Notes: generated by a model not told the origin, from the letters alone. A stretch of DNA of 64,000 nucleotides from Parafrigoribacterium_A soli (GCF_040227235.1 NZ_JBELNZ010000003.1:558001-622000); one strand, 5' to 3'; positions 52,301 through 61,632 are shown, counted from the first letter of the stretch. Program-made: numbers and translations.

Positions 52301-55300
52301 TCGAAGACCCGCAGCGTCAGCACCGTCGTGATCCCCAACAGCGGAGATGTGGCGGCCGGTATCTACCCCGCCATCACCTACACGATCACGGCCAAGAACA
52401 CCTCTTCAGCGCGCGCCTCCTACCTTCGGGTCACCGATCCGATGCCGTGTTCATCCAGCGCGCTCACCGACTGCCGGACCCTGCCCACGGACTGGGCAAG
52501 CGCGCCCTTCACTGCCCCGTACTCGACGTCGAATCCGTTCGAGCGTGAGAATCTCACCAAGATCGCATTCGCGGTCAACGCGCAGCAGATCGACGCAGCG
52601 GCCTCGACTGTCACCCTCTGGAAGCGCGATGCCGCGGGCGTGATGACGACCCAGGACCTCTCGATGACCGCGGCGACCGCGTTGACTGCCGCGCAGCTCG
52701 AAGATGTGGTCGGCGTCAGTGTGCTGTACCAGGGCACCGATCCACTGTCCGACGGCGGAATGATCACGACGGGCAGCAACCCCGTCATGACCCTGTCGAC
52801 CCAGTTGCGGGTGCACGAACGCAGCGCCCCGACCGTGCTCGTCGCCCCCGTCACGATCTCGAACGACGTCTTCGCGCAGAGCTACGACCCCGTGGTGACG
52901 CCGTCGGGTGCCAGCAGCACTCCCGTCGACAGCGCCAACGCGGATGTCGCACTCGTCGACGGCGTTCTCGACGTGACGGCGACCAAGACTCTGGCGCCCG
53001 GCACCATGCTCGAGAAGAACCGCACCGACCCCGTGACCGTCACCCTGAAGGCGAACCAGGGCAACTCGACGGTGGCCACGAACGAGGTGGTCATGGAGGA
53101 CAGCGACCAGGCGTTCTGGAGCAGGTTCCGGCTCACCGCTCTCGGCACCGTCACTGCGCCTGCCGGCTCGAACCAGGTGCGTGTCGACGTGCAGACCAAT
53201 GGCACTGCGACGTGGATTCAGGGCGTGGCGGGGCCGACCGCGGTCTTGCCTGCCGTCGATCTCGCCGACGTTTCGGGCATCCGGTTCACCTTCAACAACG
53301 ATGATGCCGACGTCTTCTCGCACTCATCACCACCGGCGAACTGGGCTGCGCAGGCCCTCCTCACCGTGCAACTCCTCGACACCAAGCGCGGTACGAGCAC
53401 GGCGATACCGTTCCCGAGCACGGTGACGAACGTGCTCTCCACCTCGAGCGAGCGCTTCGAGGATCCGGCGATCTACGTGGGCGCGAGCGCCCAGAGCAGC
53501 GACTCCCTCGCTCTCGATCCCGGCACCTTCCAACTCGACGTGGCCAAGTCGCCGCTCGGCAACGTGCACACGGTATCGCCCGGAGCGAGCGTTCCCTGGA
53601 CCCTGAAGTTTGCCAATACCGGCAGCGGATATCTCACCATCGCCGACCTCGTCGATCAGCTTCCCACCTACCTCAGCTTCGACGGCGAGGAGCCGAGCTA
53701 CACGGGCAGCGCGGGCGGAACTCTCTCCACCGCTCCGACCTACAGCTACGACGGCGCGGCGAAGACGCTCACGTTCTCCTGGCCGACCGGCGGCAAGCGG
53801 ATGTCTCCCGGCGAGACCTTCACCGTGACGCTCGGCCTCATTCTCGAGCCCGGCCTCACGAGCGGCGACCGCGCCACCAATGAGATGACCGTGACGACGG
53901 CCGAGACGCTCACCGCCTGCACGAACACCTCCGGCAACGTGCAGGGCGTGCTCACCGGGCTCGGTGCCACCGAGTGCGGCACGTCGAATTACGTGCAGCC
54001 GATCGCCGGCCCATCGATCGTGACCCGCAAGGGCGTCAAGGGTGACATCGCGGGCAGCCTCGTCTCCGGCGCGGTCAACGTGAACAACCCCGCCGTCGCC
54101 TGCATCCCGGATGACGAGGGCTACTTCCGCACGCCGTGCGCCGCGAACACGGTGATCGGCGGCACCGACGAGTGGAAGCTGCAGGCCGTCAACAGCGGCA
54201 CCGTTGACTACACCGGCCTCACCTTCGTCGACCCCCTTCCGCTCGCAGGAGACCGGATGCTTGCAACCGGCAGCGCGCGTGGATCGACCTATCGTCCCGT
54301 CTTCGATGGCGCCAACGGACTGCAGGTCACGGGAGCGCCGGGTGACGCGACCATGGTCTGGGAGGTCACCACGACCGCCAACGCGTGCCTGAGCGCGGGG
54401 GCGACGAGCTGGCCGTCCGATCCCACCTGCTCCACGCATCCGTCTGCCGCGGGCTGGACGAGTGGCGCAAGCTTTGCGGGCGACTGGGCAGACGTGACCG
54501 CGTTGCGCGTCACGTTCGGCTTCCCCACCCCGCTGCCGGCCGGTGGCACCGTGACGGTGAAGTACCACACGGTCAACACGGTCGCGAGCGCTGCCCTGCC
54601 GCAGGGCGCGCCCACGACCGTGAGCGCGAGCCCCGCGTACGCCTGGAACCAGTTCGGTGCCAACGCGACTCTTGTCGCGGGGCAGCCGATCAAGGGTGCG
54701 CCGGTGAAGGCGGGTGTCACGATCGTGACCGGGCCGCTGCAGCTGAGCAAGGCGGTAGCGGGTGCGGGCAGCGCGTTCGCACCGGGCGATTTCGTGGTCG
54801 ACATCGCCTGCTCCATCGATGGCGAGGCGCTCGACCTCGGAACGAGTTCGAGCCTGCACCTCACCACGGCCGGATCATTCACGGCGAGGGTCGATGGCAT
54901 TCCGCTGGGATCGAGCTGTGTCGCCACGGAGCACGGCTCGCTGGGCACCTATGGCGAGAGCAGTCGCACCAACTCTCCGGTCACCCTGGCGATCGACGGT
55001 GCCGCCGCTTCGGCTGACCCTGTTCCTCTGTCGCAGCAGGCGACGATCACCAACACCTACACGTTCGGTGGGCTCAGCGTCACGAAGCATGTTGACACCG
55101 AGGCGACGGTCGGCACCTTCGGTCCCTTCGACTTCACGCTCTCCTGCGTGAGCGGCACCGGTGATCCGATCTCGCTGCCCGCGGCGGACCGGAGCTTCTC
55201 GCTCGCGGCCGAGGCGACGCACACCGTCGCCGCGAACACGCTGCCGGTCAACGCCGTCTGCACGCTCACCGAGACCGACGCGGCCGGAGCGAACGCGACG

Positions 55301-56551
55301 GCCCTCAGCGGCACGGGTGTCACCGATCTCGGCGGCGGCGTCGGCACCGTCGTCGTCGGCGCCGCGAGCAGCGTCACGGTGACCAACACCTTCCTCGCTG
55401 GAACTCTTTCGGTGCTGAAGACCGTGGATGGCGCGGGAGCCGCCGGCTACGGGACTGGACCGTTCACCGCCTCGGTGCGCTGTGTCTACGGCACCCCAGA
55501 GCAGGTGGTGTATTCGAATGCCGCCCTGGCCATCGTCCCCGCGGTCCCCTCTCTCGTGCCCGAGGTGTTCCCCGTTGGCACGACGTGCTCGGTCAACGAG
55601 GCGACGACCGGTGGAGCGAACAGTCATGACGATCCGGCATCGGTCACGATTCCGGCGCCCACGGGAGGTGCGGCCGTCGGTGCCATCACCGCGGACGTGA
55701 CCAACCACTTCCTGGTCGGAGACCTGGTCATCGACAAGGTGCGCCTCGGTGCTGGAGTGGCGGCCTTCGGCGACGGGCCGTTCAAGGCTCAGGTCGAATG
55801 TACCTGGGTCAAAGACGGCGCGACCCTCGCGATCCCCCTGCCAGACAGCGGCGAAGTGACGCTCTCGAGTGGCAATGGCTACACGGCCACCCTCAGCGGC
55901 ATCATCGTCGGGGCGAGCTGCGCGGTGACCGAGACGGATGCCGGCCTCGCGTCCGCGAGCTCGCTGAGTCCCGCGAGCGGAATTGTGACCATCCTCGACC
56001 CGGTCGTCCACCCGACGCCGGCCACCGTGACCATCACCAATCAGTTCGACGTAGGCCAACTCAAGCTCAGGAAGTCCGCGGGGCTCTTCGCGCTCAAGGA
56101 CTCGGCGGTCCACTACACGATCACCGTGTCGAACATCGGCCACGTGGAGGCACAGAACGTCGTCGTCACCGACCTGATCCCGGCTGGCGCGCGTGTCGTC
56201 TCTGCGGACTCAGGTGGCGCCATCCAGCCAGGCAAGGTGGTCTGGACTGTCCCGTCGATCGCGGTGGGGGATACGACGGACCTCGGCGTCGTGCTGAAGT
56301 ATGACGCGGCAGGCGAGTACATCAACCACGCCTCGGTGCAGTTGCCGACGGGGGCGTGGGACCCCACGGAGGTCGACGACGAGTGCGTCGACATGACCGG
56401 GGCGTCCTGTGCGACCGTCTTCATCGCGACCCTCGCCTTCACGGGGGCGTCGCCGATGTCGACCATCCTGACCGGCTTCCTGGCCTTGGCGCTCGGCGCA
56501 GCACTCTTGTTCTACGCTCGTATCCGCCGCAGGAGGGTTCGTCGTTCATAG
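49301..56551 (+). CDS. giant LAFTG-anchored surface protein with DUF11 and DUF5979-like repeats
   Basis: This 2416-residue protein begins with a signal peptide (Arg-rich n-region, hydrophobic core about 30-48, cleavage near ASAAP). A long array of beta-sandwich domains follows: repeated TxxxPGxxVxYTIT/TNTSxxPAxxLxxxD patterns of the DUF11/conserved-repeat type with occasional Cys pairs, then four DUF5979-like repeats of about 105 residues starting near 1810, 1923, 2033 and 2139, and a final DUF11 domain (about 2250-2365). LAFTG (2378-2382), a hydrophobic helix and an RIRRRRVRR tail complete the sorting signal. The start is chosen for GGGGGGAG five bases upstream and the signal peptide; the frame to 48827 reads through the WYL gene. 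Confidence 0.9.
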   Translation: MWVRSAFARSRRSRHRAAATLIGRSWLRVPLAIAVVGALLAGGVAIAAPASAAPSALLSVDKRVNGVDAVTVAPDEEFTYTVGVGCSDSGCVDATLVDQLPAEFAGFAILASSVGPASLPSSSSFAGCTTVVTSSCVFTAVFEQSLTGGEVGIQAGATYTASITLKAPANLTPSWASNGVAVANTATATATTADTQSDAANVTVAIPTTVNTAVTKSWTPATQQYAPGVESTVALTTRNTSNMPASSLVLQDPNDAADGATQLAASNPFALTDFTGFGTVTLPDGANRVRVDAYVFSGGVWTWQTGTPSLVADIALPGVADSAVGGLRFTFSDAASGATIDAGGTAGAVAFTVAQRSTNRNTGDSLVLGASVTNQVAGTVTVPGNPPVSKTATAPYAIGGLTVAVQAGKTITPARIPAGTSASASITGKNNSNGPLSSLTLGDTDYFTQDLQFGGFLSPVAYPAGATAASVTWHFSGPSTSSAPVTNGSTPVAPSAPPGEHLTGFEVTYTGAVAAGVTATLNFSISPTADIADAATQSVPNTVNVTGVNPAGTATASKGAPLSIFKPEIRLHLTKSISPVGAVTPGGTVLAKLATTTDTDSAYVNPTTIVVQDDYRNGTAGDFWDGFNPLSIAPTQVPTGASLLVEYNVGGVWTALPNDSGSAQLYQANLPGDVSTIIGVRFTFTNAAGFAQGVAVQPNVVFQARAKLRSDSATSTSVANGPASDYENEGVASGSGEVAGGVSVTSPDVVATADASIISFSGGDGGIVAGKRWQQPGFTGDLTTVNSQSGEQAASRLTWGVLSTGYDSVTVADPATNEANPVDTSFQAFDLKSVAPISFGQDPQLRYDTVDSVELYYAGAWHPVAKPAGSWMNGTGFKGYVLTAPESAATTGVRLVIKPNDTARTGSTDPLTPPVGSGVGSSSSAASRPLGLTWQLRNTVRSVVAPANKWATAVHGYNDADPATVANTVGVSGVLGGTPVTAVTATDKLTLLDQPPGVDVSKTRSVSTVVIPNSGDVAAGIYPAITYTITAKNTSSARASYLRVTDPMPCSSSALTDCRTLPTDWASAPFTAPYSTSNPFERENLTKIAFAVNAQQIDAAASTVTLWKRDAAGVMTTQDLSMTAATALTAAQLEDVVGVSVLYQGTDPLSDGGMITTGSNPVMTLSTQLRVHERSAPTVLVAPVTISNDVFAQSYDPVVTPSGASSTPVDSANADVALVDGVLDVTATKTLAPGTMLEKNRTDPVTVTLKANQGNSTVATNEVVMEDSDQAFWSRFRLTALGTVTAPAGSNQVRVDVQTNGTATWIQGVAGPTAVLPAVDLADVSGIRFTFNNDDADVFSHSSPPANWAAQALLTVQLLDTKRGTSTAIPFPSTVTNVLSTSSERFEDPAIYVGASAQSSDSLALDPGTFQLDVAKSPLGNVHTVSPGASVPWTLKFANTGSGYLTIADLVDQLPTYLSFDGEEPSYTGSAGGTLSTAPTYSYDGAAKTLTFSWPTGGKRMSPGETFTVTLGLILEPGLTSGDRATNEMTVTTAETLTACTNTSGNVQGVLTGLGATECGTSNYVQPIAGPSIVTRKGVKGDIAGSLVSGAVNVNNPAVACIPDDEGYFRTPCAANTVIGGTDEWKLQAVNSGTVDYTGLTFVDPLPLAGDRMLATGSARGSTYRPVFDGANGLQVTGAPGDATMVWEVTTTANACLSAGATSWPSDPTCSTHPSAAGWTSGASFAGDWADVTALRVTFGFPTPLPAGGTVTVKYHTVNTVASAALPQGAPTTVSASPAYAWNQFGANATLVAGQPIKGAPVKAGVTIVTGPLQLSKAVAGAGSAFAPGDFVVDIACSIDGEALDLGTSSSLHLTTAGSFTARVDGIPLGSSCVATEHGSLGTYGESSRTNSPVTLAIDGAAASADPVPLSQQATITNTYTFGGLSVTKHVDTEATVGTFGPFDFTLSCVSGTGDPISLPAADRSFSLAAEATHTVAANTLPVNAVCTLTETDAAGANATALSGTGVTDLGGGVGTVVVGAASSVTVTNTFLAGTLSVLKTVDGAGAAGYGTGPFTASVRCVYGTPEQVVYSNAALAIVPAVPSLVPEVFPVGTTCSVNEATTGGANSHDDPASVTIPAPTGGAAVGAITADVTNHFLVGDLVIDKVRLGAGVAAFGDGPFKAQVECTWVKDGATLAIPLPDSGEVTLSSGNGYTATLSGIIVGASCAVTETDAGLASASSLSPASGIVTILDPVVHPTPATVTITNQFDVGQLKLRKSAGLFALKDSAVHYTITVSNIGHVEAQNVVVTDLIPAGARVVSADSGGAIQPGKVVWTVPSIAVGDTTDLGVVLKYDAAGEYINHASVQLPTGAWDPTEVDDECVDMTGASCATVFIATLAFTGASPMSTILTGFLALALGAALLFYARIRRRRVRRS

Positions 56552-56621
56552 CGAAGGGGTCGAAACGGCGATCGCCGGGTAGGCTGGGGTGTAATCCCCA
56601 CCGATCTTGAAGGGATCAGTT

Positions 56622-57908
56622 ATGCCTGCAATCGTTCTGATCGGCGCCCAGTGGGGCGACGAAGGCAAGGGCAAGGCCACCGACCTCCTCGGCAGCCGGG
56701 TCGACTACGTCGTCAAGTTCAACGGCGGCAACAACGCCGGCCACACCGTTGTCGTCGGCGACGAGAAGTACGCGCTGCACCTGCTGCCCTCCGGCATCCT
56801 CACCGAGGGTGTCACCCCGGTCATCGCGAACGGCGTCGTCATCGACATCGAGGTGCTCTTCGAGGAGCTCGATGCGCTGAGCGCTCGCGGCGTCGACGTC
56901 TCGAAGCTGCTGGTGAGCGCGAACGCCCACGTCATCACCCAGTACCACCGCACGCTCGACAAGGTGACCGAGCGCTTCCTCGGCAAGCGGCAGATCGGCA
57001 CCACCGGCCGGGGGATCGGTCCGGCGTATGCCGACAAGATCAACCGGGTCGGCATCCGGATTCAGGACCTCTTTGACGAGCACATCCTGCGCCAGAAGAT
57101 CGAGGGCGCGCTCGAGCAGAAGAACCACCTGCTGGTCAAGATCTACAACCGCCGCGCGATCACCGTCGACGAGATCGCGGATGAGCTGCTCAAGTACGCG
57201 GACCGCCTGCGCCCCATGGTCGCCGACACCGGCCTGCGCCTGAACGAGGCCCTCGACGCGGGCAAGACCCTGCTCTTCGAGGCAGGCCAGGCGACCATGC
57301 TGGATGTCGACCACGGCACCTACCCCTTCGTCACCTCGTCCTCGGCGACGTCCGGCGGCGCGGCCACCGGATCCGGCGTCGCGCCGAACCGCTTCGACCG
57401 CGTGATCGGCGTGGTCAAGGCGTACACGACGCGCGTGGGCGCTGGACCGTTCCCCACCGAACTGTTCGACGAGTCGGGCGAGTTCCTGCGGGAGAAGGGC
57501 TTCGAGTTCGGCACCACCACGGGGCGTCCGCGCCGCTGTGGCTGGTACGACGCCCCGATCGCCCGCTACGCCGCACGCGTCAATGGCATCACCGACTTCG
57601 TGCTGACCAAGCTCGACGTGCTCACCGGTCTGGAGCAGATTCCGGTCTGTGTCGCCTATGACGTCGACGGCGTTCGAGTGGATGAGGTGCCGGTCTCGCA
57701 GACGGACTTCCACCACGCGGTTCCCATCTACGAGAACTTCCCCGGCTGGAGCGAGGACATCACGGGTGCGCGCAGCTTCGAAGACCTGCCACAGGCCGCG
57801 CAGGACTACGTGCTCGCGCTCGAGAAGATCAGCGGATCGCGCATGTCGGCGATCGGCGTGGGCCCCGGCCGCGACGCGATCGTCGTGCGCCACGACCTGC
57901 TCGGCTAG
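56622..57908 (+). CDS. purA: adenylosuccinate synthetase
   Basis: This 428-residue enzyme makes adenylosuccinate from IMP, aspartate and GTP. The start AIVLIGAQWGDEGKGKATDLLG contains the GTP P-loop; FNGGNNAGHTVV, GTTGRGIGPAYADK, FPTELFDESG and TTGRPRRCGWYD are all diagnostic. Its length is normal. The ATG at 56622 gives the family N-terminus; AAGGGATC is nearby. It is monocistronic and only 70 bases after the giant surface-protein stop. Confidence 0.96.
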   Translation: MPAIVLIGAQWGDEGKGKATDLLGSRVDYVVKFNGGNNAGHTVVVGDEKYALHLLPSGILTEGVTPVIANGVVIDIEVLFEELDALSARGVDVSKLLVSANAHVITQYHRTLDKVTERFLGKRQIGTTGRGIGPAYADKINRVGIRIQDLFDEHILRQKIEGALEQKNHLLVKIYNRRAITVDEIADELLKYADRLRPMVADTGLRLNEALDAGKTLLFEAGQATMLDVDHGTYPFVTSSSATSGGAATGSGVAPNRFDRVIGVVKAYTTRVGAGPFPTELFDESGEFLREKGFEFGTTTGRPRRCGWYDAPIARYAARVNGITDFVLTKLDVLTGLEQIPVCVAYDVDGVRVDEVPVSQTDFHHAVPIYENFPGWSEDITGARSFEDLPQAAQDYVLALEKISGSRMSAIGVGPGRDAIVVRHDLLG

Positions 57909-58025
57909 CCACACCCCGAGTGCGGAGCGGGCCGGCGTGGGCGCGGGTCGAAGTCATTCCCAAGGATGACCCGCGCGCGACGCGCGGACGATGTGCGAGC
58001 GGGCGCATCCGCCGAGCATTGAAGC

Positions 58026-58715
58026 ATGACAGTTCTCTCTGCACACAATCTGATCAAGCACTACGGAGACACGGTCGCGCTCGGCGGAGTCGACTTCGCG
58101 ATCCACGCCGGCGAATCCGTGGCGATCATGGGCGCATCGGGCTCGGGTAAGACCACGCTGCTGCACAGCCTTGCCGGCATCCTCACGCCCGACAGCGGCG
58201 AGGTGATGTTCGATCGCGCCGATGGCCAGTCCGTCATCGTGAACCTGCTCGGCGAGGGCGCGCGCTCCCAGCTGCGCCGTGAGTCGTTCGGCTTCGTCTT
58301 TCAGCAGGGCCTTCTCGTGCCAGAACTCACCGTGGCAGAGAACGTGGCGCTGCCGCTCATGCTGCTCGGTCAGACCCGGCGCGAGGCCGTGGAGAACGCC
58401 GGCCCGTGGCTCTCGCGGCTGGGCCTGCGCGGCTTCGACGATCGGCGCCTGGGCCAGCTCTCGGGCGGCCAGGCGCAGCGCGTTGCGATCGCTCGTTCCC
58501 AGGTGACCGGCGCATCCGTCGTCTTCGCCGACGAGCCCACCGGTGCCCTCGATTCCGTGACCTCGGATGAGGTGATGAGCGCGCTCATCGACTCGACTAC
58601 CGGCCGTGGCAAGTCGCTTGTCGTCGTCACGCACAACGAAGACGTCGCCGATCGCTGCTCTCGCGTCGTGCACCTGCGCGATGGCCTCGTGGTCTCGCAG
58701 GCGGTGCAGGCATGA
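58026..58715 (+). CDS. ABC transporter ATP-binding protein (MacB/LolD type)
   Basis: This 229-residue ATPase has Walker A GASGSGKTT (36-44), signature LSGGQAQR (145-152) and Walker B VVFADEPTGALDS. It fits the MacB/FtsE-type group that works with FtsX-like permeases. Its stop overlaps the permease start (ATGA at 58712-58715). Likely an exporter for a peptide, antibiotic or lipid, or a bacitracin-type resistance pump. Confidence 0.9.
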   Translation: MTVLSAHNLIKHYGDTVALGGVDFAIHAGESVAIMGASGSGKTTLLHSLAGILTPDSGEVMFDRADGQSVIVNLLGEGARSQLRRESFGFVFQQGLLVPELTVAENVALPLMLLGQTRREAVENAGPWLSRLGLRGFDDRRLGQLSGGQAQRVAIARSQVTGASVVFADEPTGALDSVTSDEVMSALIDSTTGRGKSLVVVTHNEDVADRCSRVVHLRDGLVVSQAVQA

Positions 58716-60034
58716 CGACACTGAGGCTGTTCCGGATGCTGTCGAGCTCGCGTTCGAGCGGCACCGCAACGTTCGTGCTCCCGATCGTCGCGTTCGCCGT
58801 GGTGACCGCACTGCTCCTCATCGTGCTCGGCGGAGCGTTCTCGTTCTTCGGCTGGAGCGGCAGCGGAACCGACGACTACAAGTACCTGGCGAGCATCGCG
58901 CTCGCGCTGCTCGTCGCCCCGCTGCTCACACTCGGCGGCTCGGCCGCGCGGCTCTCCGCTCGCAGGCGCGATGATCGGCTTTCCACTCTGCGGCTGCTCG
59001 GTGCCACCCCCGCGCTCGTCGCCCGTCTCACCATCCTCGAGTCCGCGGTGCTCGCCCTGATCGGCGCGGTCGTCGGCATCGTCGCATATGTCGCGCTCGT
59101 GCCCGCGGTCGGGCTCATCCCGTTTCGAGGCGAAGCGCTCGGCGCCTCCATCTGGCTCGCGCCGTGGGTGGTGGGCATCGTCGTTGTCGGTGTCGCCGCG
59201 CTCGCCGCACTGAGTGCAGCCATCGGGCTGCGTGGCGTGATCGTCTCGCCGCTCGGCGTGCGCACGAGGCAGACGGTGCCGCGCCCGCACTGGATCCGAC
59301 TCGTGCTCGGCGTCGTGGCCGTGATCGTGGTCTACACCGCCATGAAGCTGCTGCGCGCCGACATGGGCTTCGTCACCGTGCTCCTCGTGTTCGGACTCGG
59401 CTTCGGGCTCACCATCTCGGTGCTGAATCTCGCCGGTCCGTTCGTGCTGCGCGTCGTCGCGACGTGGGGCGTGCGTCGCGCGAAGACGCCGCAGCGTCTG
59501 CTGGCCGCCCGCGGCATCCTCGAGTCGCCCAAGGCCGCCTGGCGCCAGGTCAGCGGCGTCGCGATGACGAGCTTTATCGCGGTGTTCGCGGGCGTGGGCA
59601 TCGCGGTCTCGAACTCGATGGGCAGCGACAGTCTCGGCTTCGTCCTCGACATCCGCACGGGCGTCATCATCACCCTGGTCGCCTCGTTCCTCATGGTCGC
59701 CTGCTCCGTGGGCGTCAATCAGGCCTCGGCGATTCTCGACCGGCGAGACCTGTACTTGAGCCTTGACCGCCTTGGAATGCCCGCCAAGACCATGGATGTC
59801 GCCCGAACCCGGGCGGTCATGTCGCCCCTGCGACTGGTGAGCATCGGCTCCGCGCTCACCGCCGCGGTCGTGATGCTGCCGCTCACCGGTATGGCGCTGC
59901 TACAGGATCCGGCGTCGCTCCTGATCATCGCGGCCTGCCTCGTGGTCGGCATCGTCGTGGTCTGGCTGGGGCTGCGCGCGACCAGGCCGGTGCTTCGCCG
60001 GGTACTCGCGGAGCCCGAGCGCGCGGTCGGCTAG
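58712..60034 (+). CDS. FtsX-like ABC transporter permease
   Basis: This 440-residue membrane protein has an N-terminal helix (FVLPIVAFAVVTALLLIVLGG), an FtsX domain with RLSARRRDDRLSTLRLLGATPALVARLTILES and further helix pairs in the C-terminal half, about eight helices in total. It lacks a large extracellular MacB domain, which suggests a BceB/YxdM-like or simplified exporter. It is coupled to the ATPase gene. A hairpin with perfect 15-bp ends (60061-60142) follows. Confidence 0.85.
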   Translation: MTTLRLFRMLSSSRSSGTATFVLPIVAFAVVTALLLIVLGGAFSFFGWSGSGTDDYKYLASIALALLVAPLLTLGGSAARLSARRRDDRLSTLRLLGATPALVARLTILESAVLALIGAVVGIVAYVALVPAVGLIPFRGEALGASIWLAPWVVGIVVVGVAALAALSAAIGLRGVIVSPLGVRTRQTVPRPHWIRLVLGVVAVIVVYTAMKLLRADMGFVTVLLVFGLGFGLTISVLNLAGPFVLRVVATWGVRRAKTPQRLLAARGILESPKAAWRQVSGVAMTSFIAVFAGVGIAVSNSMGSDSLGFVLDIRTGVIITLVASFLMVACSVGVNQASAILDRRDLYLSLDRLGMPAKTMDVARTRAVMSPLRLVSIGSALTAAVVMLPLTGMALLQDPASLLIIAACLVVGIVVVWLGLRATRPVLRRVLAEPERAVG

Positions 60035-60060
60035 CTCGCCGCCGCTGCCGTTCGCCAGGC

Positions 60061-60142
60061 GCGTTCAACAGGAGAATGTGGCGACAGCCCCGCGTCGACA
60101 GGACGGGATGGCGGCGTGGCGCCCGCGTCTCCTGTTGAACGC
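60061..60142 (+). terminator. long-range hairpin after the FtsX-type permease
   Basis: GCGTTCAACAGGAGA (60061-60075) and TCTCCTGTTGAACGC (60128-60142) are a perfect 15-bp inverted repeat around 52 GC-rich bases. It starts 27 bases after the permease stop. The 251-base gap to the ROK gene holds no other feature I can support except AT-rich promoter-like sequence at 60236-60265. Confidence 0.6.
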
Positions 60143-60285
60143 ACGTCGCGCTGGTGCGAACTCAGCCGAGCCGAAACGGCGAACGGGTGCAGTTCTGGAC
60201 CAGCGTCCATGACGACGGATCGCACCCCGCGACACTAAGTTTGCATTATGACTATTAAGGCCCCGGCTTCGAGGGGTAGCCTGGC

Positions 60286-61512
60286 GTGACGAAGGTGGAT
60301 GCGGATGCCCGGCGCGGGGGAGCGACGACTCGCGCGCTTGCGAAGGTCAACAGCACCTCGATCACAGAACTCCTGCGTCAGGTGGGGGCGCTGTCACGGC
60401 GCGAGATCGGTGCCCGTACGGGACTGAGCCCCGCCACGGTCAATCGGCTGACGGCCGAGCTCATCAGGTCCGGCATCCTTGTGGTGGCAGGACACGAGCC
60501 GTCGAATGGTGGTCGTCCCTCGATCCTGCTCCGCTATGCGGGTGACGCGCGGCTCGTCGCCGCCATCCAGCTTCATGCGGAACGAGTTGCCGGTGTGCTC
60601 GTCGACCTCGACGGCCAGATCGTGCTGCGACGCGAGGTCGCGCTGCCGGGGCCGCTCGCACCGGACGCGAGCGCTGAGGCGATCGCCGGCAAACAGTCGA
60701 CGCAACTCGAGCTGATGATCGAACTGATCAACCTTCTCGTGGACGGCGCCCGCGGTCTCGGTGCTCCGTGTGTCTCGATCGGCGTGGCGGTGCCCGGCAC
60801 CGTCGCTCCGCCCGACGACCTGGTGGCCAGGATGCCCGAGATCGGATGGAACGAGGTCCCCCTCGGCCGCATTCTGCGCGAGCGATTCGAGCTTCCCATC
60901 GTCGTAGAGAACGACGCGAACGCGCTTGCCTTCGGCGAACTCAATCGAGGAGCGGGCCGTGGCACGTCGAGCCTCGTGTCACTCCTCCTGGGCCGAGGCC
61001 TCGGCGCGGGCATCATCACGAACGGCGAGCTGCATCGCGGAGCGGGTGCCAAGGCCGGCGAGGTCGGCTACCTGCTGATGGACCGCTCGGCGTTTGCCCG
61101 TTCGTACGACGAACACGGCGACCTCGAAGACCGCATCGGATCCGTCGCGCTCACGAAGCAGGCGCGGGAGCGGGGAATTCCCTTGCCCGCCAACGGCAGG
61201 GTCACTGCCGAAGACATCTTCCAACTCGCCGCGGATGGCAACGACAACGCGCGGGAACTTGCCGAGGAGATCCTCGACCTGATCTCGCTGACCATCGCCG
61301 CGCTCGTGACGGTGCTCGATCCAGAGCTCGTCGTGGTCGCCAGCAGCTTCGGCAACGGCGAGCGCTTCTTGCCCGCGATCTACAAGCGGCTCAGCGGCAG
61401 GATCATCGAGGTTCCGCGCCTGGTGCCGGCCACCTTCCGCGAGGATGCCGTGATCATGGGCGTCGCGGAGTTGGCCGCCGCGGAAGTGAACGAGTTCACC
61501 TACCTGTCCTGA
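60286..61512 (+). CDS. ROK-family transcriptional regulator (XylR/NagC-like)
   Basis: This 408-residue protein has an N-terminal HTH (ITELLRQVGALSRREIGARTGLSPATVNRLTAELIRSG) fused to a ROK sugar-kinase-like domain (VSIGVAVPGTV, VVENDANALAFGE, GAGAKAGEVGYLLM). The zinc motif CxCGxxGC of most ROK proteins is absent, replaced by DRSAFARSYDEHGD. It probably represses the sugar kinase and ABC transporter genes downstream, released by an amino sugar or related ligand. GTG start. Confidence 0.88.
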   Translation: MTKVDADARRGGATTRALAKVNSTSITELLRQVGALSRREIGARTGLSPATVNRLTAELIRSGILVVAGHEPSNGGRPSILLRYAGDARLVAAIQLHAERVAGVLVDLDGQIVLRREVALPGPLAPDASAEAIAGKQSTQLELMIELINLLVDGARGLGAPCVSIGVAVPGTVAPPDDLVARMPEIGWNEVPLGRILRERFELPIVVENDANALAFGELNRGAGRGTSSLVSLLLGRGLGAGIITNGELHRGAGAKAGEVGYLLMDRSAFARSYDEHGDLEDRIGSVALTKQARERGIPLPANGRVTAEDIFQLAADGNDNARELAEEILDLISLTIAALVTVLDPELVVVASSFGNGERFLPAIYKRLSGRIIEVPRLVPATFREDAVIMGVAELAAAEVNEFTYLS

Positions 61513-61590
61513 GGCACGACGCCGCCGCACGTGCTGCTCGACCGCGCTCCTTGACCGTTCCCCTTGACGACGTCGTGGCGCGGCCATAAA

Positions 61591-61632
61591 CTGCTGATAC
61601 TTTCGTATTAGAGTGATACAAAAGTTCAGCAG
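61591..61632 (+). promoter_or_regulatory. long inverted repeat/operator upstream of the sugar kinase
   Basis: An 18-base left arm (61591-61608) and a 17-base right arm (61616-61632) pair with one bulge and one G-U around a 7-base loop, 15 bases before the GTG start. Just upstream, TTGACG (61564-61569) and CATAAA (61585-61590) could form a promoter with 15-bp spacing. The site is placed to act as a ROK operator, or as a leader hairpin in the mRNA. Confidence 0.6.

Noticed and set aside
60031..60225. 64-codon minus-strand ORF in the gap after the FtsX permease
   Set aside because: It spans the inverted repeat, lacks an RBS and has no recognisable composition of a real protein.
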